Assembly (NCBI GenBank): GCA_963721585.1
Contig: CAVRJN010000008.1
Coordinates: forward strand, 992,001-1,056,000
Length of the DNA: 64,000 bases
Origin: Bog-473 sp963721585
Lineage (GTDB): Bacteria > Actinomycetota > Acidimicrobiia > Acidimicrobiales > RAAP-2
Reading direction: 5' to 3'
The notes beneath the pieces are model-generated. The model was not told the origin of the DNA and ran no database searches. It saw only the letters and a list, made by a program, of their open reading frames with translations. This document shows positions 43,642 through 51,802 of the stretch, piece after piece; the first letter of the stretch is position 1, and each line of letters starts with the position of its first letter. The position numbers and the translations under genes were made by a program.

Positions 43642-44619
43642 ATGACAACGGCAACCGTGGCCGATTCCCCACCCACCCGCGGAGGTGAGAGCCAGTGGGC
43701 CGTCGAGACCCACGGACTCACCAAGCGGTTCGAGACAAACATCGCCGTGAACGACGTCGAGCTCCTGGTCCCCCGCGGCTGTGCGTTCGGGTACCTCGGC
43801 CCCAACGGAGCCGGCAAGACGACGCTGATCCGCGTGCTGCTGGGCCTGACCCACGCGGACGCCGGCACCATGTTCCTTCTGGGCCACAAGGTCCCGCGGC
43901 ACCGTGACGTGGCGTTGGCGCGGGTCGGGGCGATCGTTGACGAGCCGCGTTTTCACGGCCACCTGACCGGTCGCCAGAACCTGCAGATCCTCGCCGCGGC
44001 GCGTGAGCCGGCGGCGAAGAGCCGCATCGACCCGGCGCTCGAGCGTGTCGGCATCCTCCATCGGGCCGACGACAAGGTGTCCAAGTACTCCATGGGCATG
44101 CGCCAGCGCCTCGGCGTCGCCGCCTGCCTCCTCGGTGACCCGCAGCTGCTCATCCTCGACGAGCCCATGAACGGCCTCGACCCCGCAGGCATGCTCGACA
44201 TGCGCGACATGATCCTTTCGCTCGTGGCCGAGGGTCGCACCGTCGTGCTGTCGTCCCATCTGCTCGACGAGGTCGAGCGCACATGCGACGCCGTCGCCAT
44301 CGTGGACAGGGGCAGGGTCATCCGCCAGGGACCGATCTCCCAGCTCTTGGCCGGCTCCTCCTTCGAGGTGCAGGTCGAGTGCTCGGACCCCGACAGCGCC
44401 GGCCGCCTGCTGGTCCCCACGCCCTTCGGCGCCCACGTGCAGACCGGACCGGACGGGCTCGCCATCTCACTCCCCGAGGGCACGGACCGTACTGCCATCG
44501 CGGAGATCAACCGGCTGCTCGTCGAAGGGGGGATCTCGGTGTACCGGCTCCAGCACATACAGGCCTCGCTCGAGTCGTGGTTCCTCGAGGTCACCAAGCG
44601 TCTGGGAGAGGCCGAATGA
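43642..44619 (+). CDS. ABC transporter ATP-binding protein (ABC-2 type exporter)
   Basis: A 325-residue ATPase. ATG 43642 (MTTATVADSPPTRGG). Walker A GPNGAGKTT starts near residue 54, the signature YSMGMRQRLGVA starts at Y149, Walker B is LLILDEPMNGLDP with the Asp at residue 173, and the H-loop is SSHLLDE. A C-terminal domain of about 90 residues (EVQVECSDPDSAGRLLVPTPF) is typical of DrrA/CcmA-like ABC-2 ATPases. Its stop overlaps the permease start (ATGA), so the two are translated together. The substrate is unknown (antibiotic, lipid or similar). Confidence 0.92.
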   Translation: MTTATVADSPPTRGGESQWAVETHGLTKRFETNIAVNDVELLVPRGCAFGYLGPNGAGKTTLIRVLLGLTHADAGTMFLLGHKVPRHRDVALARVGAIVDEPRFHGHLTGRQNLQILAAAREPAAKSRIDPALERVGILHRADDKVSKYSMGMRQRLGVAACLLGDPQLLILDEPMNGLDPAGMLDMRDMILSLVAEGRTVVLSSHLLDEVERTCDAVAIVDRGRVIRQGPISQLLAGSSFEVQVECSDPDSAGRLLVPTPFGAHVQTGPDGLAISLPEGTDRTAIAEINRLLVEGGISVYRLQHIQASLESWFLEVTKRLGEAE

Positions 44620-45824
44620 CGACCATCACCGAGGTGGGCGCCCCTGGCCCCGCCCCCGCTCCGATCCCGGCGGAGCCGCGGGGCGATCACCGCGGCTCGT
44701 GGATCCCGAACTGGGGCATGGTCACCACGCGCTTCATGGAGCTGCGCCGCCGGCGCGGGCTGATGATCGCCCTCATCGCGGTGAACATCGGCATCCCCGT
44801 CGTCTTCCTCGGCGTGCGGCTGATTTCTCACGCCGTCGATCCGAAGTCCTACGGGCCCGCCGGCGGCTACAGCATCTTCACCACGCTGGTGGCCGGCTTC
44901 ATGTACGTGTTCGGGTTCGTCGTGGCGGCGGTCGTGGGCTGCACCGCCGGGTCGGTCGACCTCTCCGAGGGGATGTTCCGCCACCTTGTGATCACCGGCC
45001 GCTCCCGGCTGGCGCTGTACTTCGCGCGCATTCCCGCCGGGCTGGCCATCGTCATCGCCATGGTTGCGGTGGGCTACACCATCGTCTGCGCCGTCTGCGT
45101 GTTCGCCGCGCCGACCCAGCTCAACTACGACGGGGTCAACGTCCCCGTGGGGCTGTCACAACCGGCCCTCGACAGCTGGGCGGCGGCGCACGCCGACGAG
45201 GTCATCTGCGACTTCAACTACCACGGCGGCGTCGGGCTGAACGGGCCCCCGCCGAACGTGACCTGCGGCGGGCAATCGATCGGCCCGCCGCCGGGGACGG
45301 TCGTCCAGACCAAGGGCGGGGGGACGTTCACCGTCCCTGCCGCCGAGTCGCCGGCGCAGATCCGGGCCTTCGCGGTCACGGTGGCCAACCAGGACTACGC
45401 GGACTACCACTCGAACTTCTTGGTCCCCTCGACGACGCTGATGGTCGAGGTGGGCCTGTGGATCGCGCTCGAGGCGACCATCGGGTTCATGGTCGGCCTC
45501 GGGCTGTCCTCGCTGATGGGTCAGCGCACGGTGGCGGTGATCCTGCTCATTGTGCTGGAGCTGATCCTGACGCCCATCTTCAGCCGCCACATCATTTCGC
45601 ACCTGCTCAACGTGCAGCGCGGGATCGTCGGTGTGGCCATGGCCCACATTGAGCCGGGCGGTCTTCCGACGCCCTTCAGCGGCGGTGGCGGCGGTGGCGG
45701 CGGTGGCGGCGGTGGCAACCCGCTGATCCCCGAGTCCACCCTGGCCTCGTCCTTGGTGATCGTGGGCTGGATCGTGTTCTGGACCGCCATCGGGGCGTGG
45801 CGGATGAAGACGCGCGATGCCTGA
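44616..45824 (+). CDS. ABC-2 type transporter permease with polyglycine segment
   Basis: A 402-residue membrane protein. The cytoplasmic N terminus is Pro-rich (PGPAPAPIPAEPRG). An amphipathic entry helix (RFMELRRRRGLMIALIAVNIGIPVVF) is followed by about six membrane segments. A large exported loop between the second half of the helices (about residues 175-265) carries Cys in VICDFNYHGG and NVTCGG. Near residue 360 a run of 12 Gly, encoded by GGTGGC-type repeats, sits in the last exported loop before the final helix. Its stop touches the stop of the convergent SDR gene with no gap. It is paired with the ATPase at 43642. Confidence 0.85.
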   Translation: MTTITEVGAPGPAPAPIPAEPRGDHRGSWIPNWGMVTTRFMELRRRRGLMIALIAVNIGIPVVFLGVRLISHAVDPKSYGPAGGYSIFTTLVAGFMYVFGFVVAAVVGCTAGSVDLSEGMFRHLVITGRSRLALYFARIPAGLAIVIAMVAVGYTIVCAVCVFAAPTQLNYDGVNVPVGLSQPALDSWAAAHADEVICDFNYHGGVGLNGPPPNVTCGGQSIGPPPGTVVQTKGGGTFTVPAAESPAQIRAFAVTVANQDYADYHSNFLVPSTTLMVEVGLWIALEATIGFMVGLGLSSLMGQRTVAVILLIVLELILTPIFSRHIISHLLNVQRGIVGVAMAHIEPGGLPTPFSGGGGGGGGGGGGNPLIPESTLASSLVIVGWIVFWTAIGAWRMKTRDA

Positions 45825-46700
45825 TCAGGGCAGCGGGTAGCCGACGCCGGCCAGGATCCGCTCGCTCTCGTCCCACAGCTGCTGCGCAGCCTCGTCGTTG
45901 CGCGCCTGCCTGCTCATGTGACCCCGCTTGGACCGGACCCAGTACTCGCCCGTCCTTCCCGCAACAGCCGGGGACGTGGCCAGGTAGAGCGAGGTCTTGG
46001 CGCCCCGCCTGGGGCTTATCTCGAAGGGCCGGACGAGCCGCATGCCGAATCCCATGGCGCCGTGCAGATCGCCGTCCATGCCGAAGCTGCTGCGAACCGG
46101 GCCCGGGTGGACGGCGTTGACCGTGACGTCGTCGGCTCCGTGGAGCCGCTTCGCCAGCTGGCGAGTGAACAGGACATTGGCCAGTTTGGAGCGGCAGTAC
46201 GCCTCCATCGCCTCGTAGTGCCTCTCGCTCTGGAGGTCCTCGAAGCGCATGCCGCGCCGCGCCGCGTGGTGGCCGACCGACGTCAGGTTGACGATCCGTG
46301 CGGGTGCACTGGCGCGTAAGCGTGGCAGGAGCTGGTTGGTCAGGGAGAAGTGGCCGAGGTGGTTGACGCCGAAGGTGTACTCGAGACCCTGTGCCGTCTC
46401 CTGCCGGGCCGACCACGTGCCGCCGGCGTTGTTGACCAGGACGTCGAGGCGGTCCCACCGGGCCAGGATCTCCTCGGCGGCGGTGCGCACCGAGGCCAGG
46501 TCGGCAAGGTCGAGCGGTACGACGTGGACGTCGTCGTTCCAGGTCCGCCGGGTGACGTCCCGACAGGCCGACTCCGCCTTGGCCCGATTGCGGCAGGCGA
46601 GCACCGTCGTGGCACCCAGCGCCGCCACCCCTACCGCTGTCTCGAGCCCGATGCCCACGTTCGACCCGGTGACGACCACGACCTTGCCGTGCATGCTCAT
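45825..46700 (-). CDS. Short-chain dehydrogenase/reductase
   Basis: A 291-residue SDR from ATG 46700 (MSMHGKVVVVTGSNVGIGLETAVGVAALGATTVLACRN). The cofactor loop TGSNVGIG, the LDLADLASV segment, NNAGG and the catalytic Y-x3-K (EAYCRSKLANVLF) with the preceding Ser (NLTSVGHHA) are all present. The layout matches retinol-dehydrogenase-like/WW-domain oxidoreductase-like SDRs that use NADP (Arg after the first beta strand). The substrate is unknown. Its stop codon lies directly next to that of the permease gene. Confidence 0.9.
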   Translation of the reverse strand: MSMHGKVVVVTGSNVGIGLETAVGVAALGATTVLACRNRAKAESACRDVTRRTWNDDVHVVPLDLADLASVRTAAEEILARWDRLDVLVNNAGGTWSARQETAQGLEYTFGVNHLGHFSLTNQLLPRLRASAPARIVNLTSVGHHAARRGMRFEDLQSERHYEAMEAYCRSKLANVLFTRQLAKRLHGADDVTVNAVHPGPVRSSFGMDGDLHGAMGFGMRLVRPFEISPRRGAKTSLYLATSPAVAGRTGEYWVRSKRGHMSRQARNDEAAQQLWDESERILAGVGYPLP

Positions 46701-46710
46701 GGTGAAATTC

Positions 46711-47294
46711 TTACCGATCCGCGGGCGGCCCGACGGCCGACGCCTCGGGCCCGAGCCGCTCCACGTATGCCCGGTGGACGACCTTCCAGCGCTCTGGCGA
46801 TTGATGGCGCAGCGTGGCGGCGTCGTCGCACTGGCTGAGAAGCTGCTCCAGGCAGACGTGCCAGCCGGCGGCGTCACGTGCCGCCTTCCCATGTTCGGGG
46901 AACGTCACGCGCAATCGCAGTATGCACCCTGGCCCGTCCGCCTGGAGGTCGAAGCGCAGGACATCGTCGGCCCAGCGCAGCTCCAGGAGCGACGGAGGGA
47001 CGAAGGCGAGCATCTCGCCTTCGAAGGGCGCGCCCTCCGACTGGCGGAACGAGAAGCGCAGCGCCGATCCGGGGCGCGCTCACCCTCAATGGTCGTCGGG
47101 AACCACGCCGCCAGCTCCGCGTCCTCCGTCAGGGCCTTCCAGACCCTCTCGCGGGTATGGGCCAGCCGACGCTCGTAGCGCAGGATGGAGACACCGCCGG
47201 CACGCTCCAGCGTGCCCAATTCCCCGCCGGCACCGGCATCGGCGGCATCGGCGGCATCGGCGGCATCGGCGGCATCGGCATCGGTCCCTCTCAC
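46711..47294 (-). pseudogene. SRPBCC (AHSA1-like) gene with -1 frameshift
   Basis: Starting from GTG 47294, which overlaps the ArsR stop (GTGA), the frame encodes an Asp-Ala repeat, then SILRYERRLAHTRERVWKALTEDAELAAWFPTTIEGERAP. That is a clear SRPBCC start, but it then runs into non-homologous sequence. The second half continues in another frame: ALRFSFRQSEGAPFEGEMLAFVPPSLLELRWADDVLRFDLQADGPGC, then AARDAAGWHVCLEQLL. The switch lies at about 47069-47074 in a CCGG-rich stretch; one extra G would restore one continuous frame. It is either a recent pseudogene or a sequence error. It pairs with the ArsR gene just upstream. Confidence 0.75.
47235..47279. repeat. Five 9-bp tandem repeats (GGCATCGGC)
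   Basis: GGCATCGGC is repeated five times without interruption, followed by a partial unit. On the minus strand it encodes the Asp-Ala-Ala repeat at the start of the frameshifted SRPBCC gene and keeps the frame when units are gained or lost. Confidence 0.9.
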
Positions 47295-47620
47295 GTCCAG
47301 AGCTCCCCGTCGGTGCCGTCCATGATCTCGAGATGGCGCTCCAGCGCTGTCAGGTGGTCCGCCCACTGCCGGCGGTACGGAGCCAGCCACTCGTCGACCT
47401 CGCGGAGCGGCTCTGCCCTGACGCGGTAGATCCGGCGTTGCGCGTCGGTGCGGGACGCGACGAGCCCAGCTTCCCGCAGCACCTTGAGGTGCTTTGACAC
47501 CGCCGGCTGACTGAGGGCAAGGAGTTCGACCAGGTCGCCCACCGGGCGCTCCCCCTGGGCGAGGAGGTCGAGGATCCGACGGCGGCTCGCCTCCCCCAGG
47601 ACCTCGAATGTCGCCGTCAC
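47291..47620 (-). CDS. ArsR-family transcriptional regulator
   Basis: A 109-residue winged-helix regulator from GTG 47620: FEVLGEASRRRILDLLAQGERPVGDLVELLALSQPAVSKHLKVLREAGLVASRTDAQRRIYRVRAEPLREVDEWLAPYRRQWADHLTALERHL. It lacks the Cys box of metal sensors and has the C-terminal W-L-x-PYR-W-x-HL stretch common in ArsR proteins paired with SRPBCC genes. It overlaps the SRPBCC start by four bases. A TTGACA-like element and GGTATAT repeats lie upstream. Confidence 0.9.
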   Translation of the reverse strand: MTATFEVLGEASRRRILDLLAQGERPVGDLVELLALSQPAVSKHLKVLREAGLVASRTDAQRRIYRVRAEPLREVDEWLAPYRRQWADHLTALERHLEIMDGTDGELWT

Positions 47621-47622
47621 AC

Positions 47623-47657
47623 AGGGTATATTTCCCTCTCGGTATATACGATGTCAA
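47623..47657 (-). promoter_or_regulatory. Likely promoter/operator of ArsR gene
   Basis: On the minus strand TTGACA (47657-47652) is followed after 18 bases by AAATAT (47633-47628) as a possible -10. Two GGTATAT-type elements (plus-strand 47625-47631 and 47641-47647) overlap it and may be autoregulatory sites. The -10 match is imperfect. Confidence 0.45.
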
Positions 47658-47660
47658 GGG

Positions 47661-47696
47661 TCCGGAGGTTCCGGAGGTTCCGGAGGGTCCGGAGGG
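47661..47696. repeat. Four 9-bp tandem repeats (TCCGGAGGK)
   Basis: TCCGGAGGT, TCCGGAGGT, TCCGGAGGG, TCCGGAGGG, then a partial unit. It lies between the DUF2277 gene stop and the ArsR promoter, non-coding on both strands as I read it. Confidence 0.85.
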
Positions 47697-47715
47697 TCCG
47701 GACAGGCCGGGTCGG

Positions 47716-47979
47716 TCAGGTCGTCGCGGCGGCCTTGGCGGCGATCCGGCGCAGCGGCGGGAGGGTCGGAGGGGGCTGCTTGCGCGGCGGCAGGGTGGCC
47801 AGGAGCGACATCGTCGCCTCGGTCACCTGGGTCACGGCCCGCTCGAACGCCCCCTCGGTCGCCGGCGACGTCGACTGCACGCCGCTGACCTTGCGGACGT
47901 ACTGGCGGGCCGCCGCCTCGATTTCCTCGGGTGTGGCCACGGGCTCGAGCCCGCGCAGCGTGGTGATGTTGCGGCACAT
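47716..47979 (-). CDS. DUF2277-family small protein
   Basis: An 87-residue protein beginning MCRNITTLRGLEPVATPEEIEAAARQYVRKVSGVQSTSPATEGAFERAVTQVTEAT. The MCRNI.TL start, the PAT.EE...AA.QYVRKVSG core and the following helix are the hallmarks of DUF2277, a widespread small family of unknown function with a conserved N-terminal Cys. A Pro/Arg-rich C-terminal tail follows. It lies nine bases after the stop of the GH5 gene, same strand. Confidence 0.85.
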   Translation of the reverse strand: MCRNITTLRGLEPVATPEEIEAAARQYVRKVSGVQSTSPATEGAFERAVTQVTEATMSLLATLPPRKQPPPTLPPLRRIAAKAAATT

Positions 47980-47988
47980 GCCGCCACC

Positions 47989-49702
47989 CTATGCCCGGGC
48001 CGAGTGGCGCACGAGGGCGACGCAGCGCCCCGGCGTGACCCGCACGGTGACGCGTTGCCCGGCCCGCGCGTTCTGCACTTCGAGCAGGTCGCTCCCCCGG
48101 CCCGACGTCACGCGGGCGCCGGTCGTGCGGGCGCAGTAGCCCTGGCGGTAGTGGAACCCGGTCGGCACGAAGATGAGCGTCGGCGCGCGTATGCGGTGGT
48201 TGGGCACGAACGTCAGGTCGAAGACGTCGGTCCGCGGCGAGAAGGAGAACTGCAGCGGCGTGCCGGCCACCGCTTGCGGATAGACGCGGCTCAACGCCAA
48301 GGCGGTCGAGCGGAGGTGCCCGTCGGCCATCACCAACGATTCGGCTGCGCTGCCCGTCGGGTCGCCGTAGTACTTCCAGGACCAGTAGATCCATCCCACC
48401 TGGTGGGCATCGAGTTGCGAGGTGATGGCAGCGAGCAGCGCCGGCGAGCTGGATGCCCCGAATTCGGTCACCAGCCAGGCCGGTCCGTTCAGCTGCTCCG
48501 GCGACGCCATCTCCGGCCGGTCGGCTGCGCGCACCCCCAGCGAATGCACCTCCTGTTCGGCACAGGCCAGCAGGTTGGTCGGATTCCCCGTGACCGGGCT
48601 GCGGGCACCGCAGTAGATGTGCACGTTGAAGACCAGGTTGGGCAGGTCCATCGGGCCGAGGTAGGTCGGGTAGCCGCGGCTGGCGAAGTTGTCCGGCTCG
48701 TCGAAGACCAGCCCGCCCGGGTCATTGGCCTCGAGGGTGGGGATGACGCCCTGAGCCGGGTCGTCGGTCGGGCACTTCAGGGGCGGAGCGCCGTGCAGCG
48801 GCGTGCCCACATGGGCCCTCCCGGTGTAGAAGCACTCGAGCTCTGCATCGAAGTGCTCGCCGTGGAAATGCACCAGCGCGGTGGAGAACGGCTCGTTGAA
48901 GGGGTCGAACCCGAGCACCCAGGGGTCCTGGCGGAACGCATGCGCCACGTCGCCCCACACCTCGTCGAACTGGCCCTGCAGGTCGCCCACGACGTTGTTC
49001 CTCCAGAAGTGGCTGAACGCGATGCCTGCTGCCCGGGTGCCATAGGCCAGGGACCAGCGGCCGGGCGGGTCCGCGCTCGGCAGCCCGTTGGTACAGACGG
49101 CCCAGTTGGGCGCACCCTCGCCCTCGAACGTCTCGCCGTAGACGTCCTGGTGCATGTCGAGGATCGTGTAGATGTGGAAGCGCGCCAGCAGGTTGATGGT
49201 GGTGCGCAGGTGACCGACGTAGCGGTTCAGCACCGCCTGGTTGAACTGATCGGGATGCCCGGGGGCCCCGCGGGCACAGATGGCCGGGTCGTTGGCCGGA
49301 GCCGTGCCCGGCTCCAGACCGCTCCAGGTCATGCCCAGACGCACCACGTTGAAGCCCATGCGCGCCATGAGCGAGGCGTCGGCGACCGAGAGGTTCCACG
49401 GCTTGCCCTTGTCGGGATAGAGCTCGTAGGGCGAGTACTTGTAGACGGCATCGACGCCGTGGAGGAAGACGACCCGACCCGAGCTGTCGTAGAGGTAGGG
49501 CCCGCCGGGCGACGAGATCCGGCCCGAGACGGCGGCGCCACCGGCGCCCCTGTCGCTCGGCGCGCTCGAAGATCGGCGAGGACAGTGTGGGCAGCCTGGG
49601 TGGTGTGGACCCGGAAACGGAAGTCGCCGAGAGCACGGTGGCGCCGGCCAGCGCGAGCAGGAGCAGGGTCAGGGCCAACGACCCGGGAGAGCGACGGGGC
49701 AC
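47989..49702 (-). CDS. Secreted GH5 (endoglycoceramidase-like) hydrolase, frameshifted near the N terminus
   Basis: From ATG 49702 the frame gives a signal peptide (MPRRSPGSLALTLLLLALAGATVLSATSVSGS). The mature enzyme continues one base out of frame: VSGRISSPGGPYLYDSSGRVVFLHGVDAVYKYSPYELYPDKGKPW, then MGFNVVRLGMTWSGLEPG from 49368 on. No start codon exists in the second frame between its last upstream stop and 49368, so the switch (about 49560-49600) is a real indel or a sequence error. The catalytic domain has the acid/base Glu in GFDPFNEPF and the nucleophile Glu in WLVTEFGASSSP. A beta-rich C-terminal domain follows. Likely a secreted glycosidase acting on glycolipid-like or beta-linked substrates. 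Confidence 0.75.
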
Positions 49703-49718
49703 AGCGGCCAGTCTGTCC

Positions 49719-50063
49719 TCAGGATCCTCCCAGGTGGCCGCGGCCCTGAAGGGCGAGGTCCACGACGTGCCGGACCGCTGAGAGCAGGTCGATGCCTCGC
49801 TGCTCGATGTCGTCCGCCATGCGGGGAAGGCAGCTGTGGAAGTGGCGCGGTCTGGCCGGGTCCATCACGAAGACCGACACGGTGGAGACCTGCTGACCGT
49901 CTTCTTCCTCGGCGCCCAGTCGTACCCGAAACTGTTGTCGCCGCAGCGACCGCGTGGCGGCTCCGAGGAAAGCCCGACGGCGTCTGCCTCCGTGCGATGA
50001 TCGATTCCTACCCACAGGAGGACCGCTCTGTGCCCCGGTACGCCATCCTCGCCGACCACCCAC
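49719..50063 (-). CDS. Small hypothetical protein (uncertain start)
   Basis: The C-terminal 70 residues look protein-like: VRLGAEEEDGQQVSTVSVFVMDPARPRHFHSCLPRMADDIEQRGIDLLSAVRHVVDLALQG. Upstream, the only in-frame start is GTG 50063, which overlaps the start of the plus-strand gene at 50030 and gives an Arg/Gly-rich leader that does not look natural. It may be a real short gene with a different start or a remnant. No family recognised. Confidence 0.35.
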   Translation of the reverse strand: MGGRRGWRTGAQSGPPVGRNRSSHGGRRRRAFLGAATRSLRRQQFRVRLGAEEEDGQQVSTVSVFVMDPARPRHFHSCLPRMADDIEQRGIDLLSAVRHVVDLALQGRGHLGGS

Positions 50064-50356
50064 CCGAGATCTGCCCCTCCTCGAACAGCCGGAGTCGGGG
50101 GCGCGCCATTCAGGGCCTGGGACAGGATCTGCCCCGCCTCTCCGCCGAGGCGGGCATTACCTTCGTCATCGGCCTGCTCCACCTCGACCCCGGGCATCGC
50201 ACGCTGTCCGTCGTCGACGCGCCGAGCATCGAGGCGGTGATCCAGCTCGTCCACGCGACCGGTCTGTCGCAGTGGAACACCGTCGAGGTCTGCCCCGTCC
50301 TCCCCGTCGCCGACATGCTGGACAACCTCGACGCGTTCCCGATCGTCTTCGAGTAA
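50030..50356 (+). CDS. Small hypothetical protein, possible ferredoxin-like fold
   Basis: A 108-residue protein. GTG 50030 is well supported by AGGAGGA at 50015-50021. Sequence: MPRYAILADHPPEICPSSNSRSRGRAIQGL, then GITFVIGLLHLDPGHRTLSVVDAPSIEAVIQLVHATGLSQWNTVEVCPVLPVADML. The strand-helix-strand layout and length recall DUF3303-like or muconolactone-isomerase-like small alpha/beta proteins; no catalytic residues can be assigned. It converges with the DUF4097 gene 6 bases downstream. Confidence 0.65.
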   Translation: MPRYAILADHPPEICPSSNSRSRGRAIQGLGQDLPRLSAEAGITFVIGLLHLDPGHRTLSVVDAPSIEAVIQLVHATGLSQWNTVEVCPVLPVADMLDNLDAFPIVFE

Positions 50357-50362
50357 GAGGAG

Positions 50363-51238
50363 TCAGGCGACGTGCTCGAGCGCGCGCCCGATCTCGACGT
50401 TGCCCGAGACGCTACGGACACTCAGGTCCACCCGGGTCTCGGGGCGCTCGCCCTCCGACGGCACGGTGTCGAGCGGGATGTCGGAGTGCACATTGCCCGA
50501 CGCGGTCTCCACATCGACGTGAAGGTCGACGCCCCTGGCCACGCCGATCGACACGTCACCCGAGACAGAACGCACATTCAGCGTCCCTTCGCCCAAGGCG
50601 AGGACGCGTACGCTCCCGGACACGTTCATCACCTGGGCGCCGTGAGCGAGAACGCCCAGGCGAACGTCACCTGACGTCACCTTGACCTCGACCCGGCTGC
50701 CGGCCGCGCCCAACTCCACATTGCCAGAAGTGGCGGAGAAGAGGGCAGCGCCGGCCACGCTCGAACAACGCAGGTCGCCCGAGACCGTTTGGGCCCGGAT
50801 GTCACCCCCGACCTTTCCGATGGTGACGGTGCCGCTGGCCGTCTTCGTCGTCACGTCAGTCACGACGTCGTCGATCGAGGCGTTGCCGCTGGCGGTCTTG
50901 AATTCCACCGCACCCACCGGCCCGTCGATCTCCATGTTGGCCGACGCCGTGGCCACCACGACGTCGGCGCCTTCGGGCACCACGACCCGGACGGTCACGG
51001 GGTTGCGGCGCACGAGACGCATGCCGTAGACGTGTGGCAGCTTGACCGACACGTGCTGACGGTTCCCGGCTGCCCGGCACTCCACGGCTGCCCGCCGGAC
51101 AAGCTCCTCGGCCCCCGGCGCGTCCGCTTCGATCGACACGACGGTGCGGTCCGTGGAGGCGGCGGTGACCACCACCAGTCCCGCATGGATCTCCACGGAG
51201 AGGCGCACGCCTCCCGGGGTCTCGAATGTCTTCTCCAT
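50363..51238 (-). CDS. DUF4097-family beta-solenoid protein
   Basis: A 291-residue soluble protein from ATG 51238 (MEKTFETPGGVRLSVEIHAGLVVV). From about residue 95 it consists of short beta repeats with a T/V-x-SG-x-V/L pattern: TASGNASIDD, TASGTVTIGK, TVSGDLRCSS, ATSGNVELGA, VTSGDVRLGV, NVSGSVRVLA, SVSGDVSIGV, TASGNVHSDI and SVSGNVEIGR. This is the DUF4097 fold, a right-handed beta structure often found next to regulators or anti-sigma proteins. No signal peptide is seen. It is 13 bases after the RHH regulator gene on the same strand; the two usually occur together in actinobacteria. Confidence 0.85.
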   Translation of the reverse strand: MEKTFETPGGVRLSVEIHAGLVVVTAASTDRTVVSIEADAPGAEELVRRAAVECRAAGNRQHVSVKLPHVYGMRLVRRNPVTVRVVVPEGADVVVATASANMEIDGPVGAVEFKTASGNASIDDVVTDVTTKTASGTVTIGKVGGDIRAQTVSGDLRCSSVAGAALFSATSGNVELGAAGSRVEVKVTSGDVRLGVLAHGAQVMNVSGSVRVLALGEGTLNVRSVSGDVSIGVARGVDLHVDVETASGNVHSDIPLDTVPSEGERPETRVDLSVRSVSGNVEIGRALEHVA

Positions 51239-51251
51239 GTCCGATGCTCCT

Positions 51252-51716
51252 TCAGGTTGTGCCGTAGCCGTGCAGGCGGTTCCCCGTCGGACCACTCCGG
51301 CTCCGGTTGCTCGACGTGGCGCGCTCGAGCATGCGCACGATCAAGGTGTTCACCGAGACGCGGTCGGCCGCCGCGCCCTCCTCCAGACGGGACTTGAGCG
51401 CTTCGCCGAGGCGCAGCGTGATGCGCGCCGACTGCTCGTCCCCCTCCCCGGTCGGCGCTGCAGCCGGACCGGGAGCATCCTCGACGTAGGCCATGTCGAC
51501 GTCGTCACCCGCCACCCGGATCTCGACGCGCCCGTCCGGGAGCGTGGCCGACAACTCGGCGGCGGCGTCGGACAGGAGGTCGAGCACGCGCCCCGGCACC
51601 GAACGGCCGAGCACCTCGGCGATCCGCTCGGCCAATTCGGCCACCGTGTCGTCCCCGAGCGCCCCGACGGCGACGACGTCTGCACGCAGCCCGTCGACCA
51701 CCAGTGACATTTTCAT
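51252..51716 (-). CDS. RHH (HicB/Arc-like) regulator linked to DUF4097
   Basis: A 154-residue protein. The N-terminal 75 residues (VVDGLRADVVAVGALGDDTVAELAERIAEVLGRSVPGRVLDLLSDAAAELSATLPDGRVEIRVAG) form an alpha/beta domain. A linker follows, then a ribbon-helix-helix: SARITLRLGEALKSRLEEGAAADRVSVNTLIVRMLERAT. RHH proteins with this layout are often annotated as HicB-type antitoxins, but no toxin gene is adjacent; DUF4097 sits in that position. A three-half-site operator covers its start codon, which suggests autoregulation. Confidence 0.8.
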   Translation of the reverse strand: MKMSLVVDGLRADVVAVGALGDDTVAELAERIAEVLGRSVPGRVLDLLSDAAAELSATLPDGRVEIRVAGDDVDMAYVEDAPGPAAAPTGEGDEQSARITLRLGEALKSRLEEGAAADRVSVNTLIVRMLERATSSNRSRSGPTGNRLHGYGTT

Positions 51717-51745
51717 GATGTCATAGTGACATCACAATGATGTCA
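51716..51745. promoter_or_regulatory. Operator with three TGATGTCA half-sites at 11-bp steps
   Basis: TGATGTCA at 51716-51723, its inverse TGACATCA at 51727-51734, and TGATGTCA again at 51738-51745. Half-sites begin exactly 11 bases apart (one DNA turn). The site overlaps the start codon of the RHH gene (51714-51716) and a TTGACC/TATGAC-like promoter on the minus strand. Confidence 0.75.
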
Positions 51746-51802
51746 GGTCAAGACCCCACCGGGGCCGGGCGCTACAAGTGCGGTAGAAGTGCTGGTCAGC
51801 CC

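Noticed and set aside
47608..49749. A 713-residue plus-strand open frame opposite DUF2277 and GH5
   Set aside because: Antisense shadow of clear minus-strand genes; no recognisable motif.
51252..51716. A HicAB toxin-antitoxin pair
   Set aside because: No HicA-like small toxin lies next to the RHH gene; the neighbour is a DUF4097 protein.
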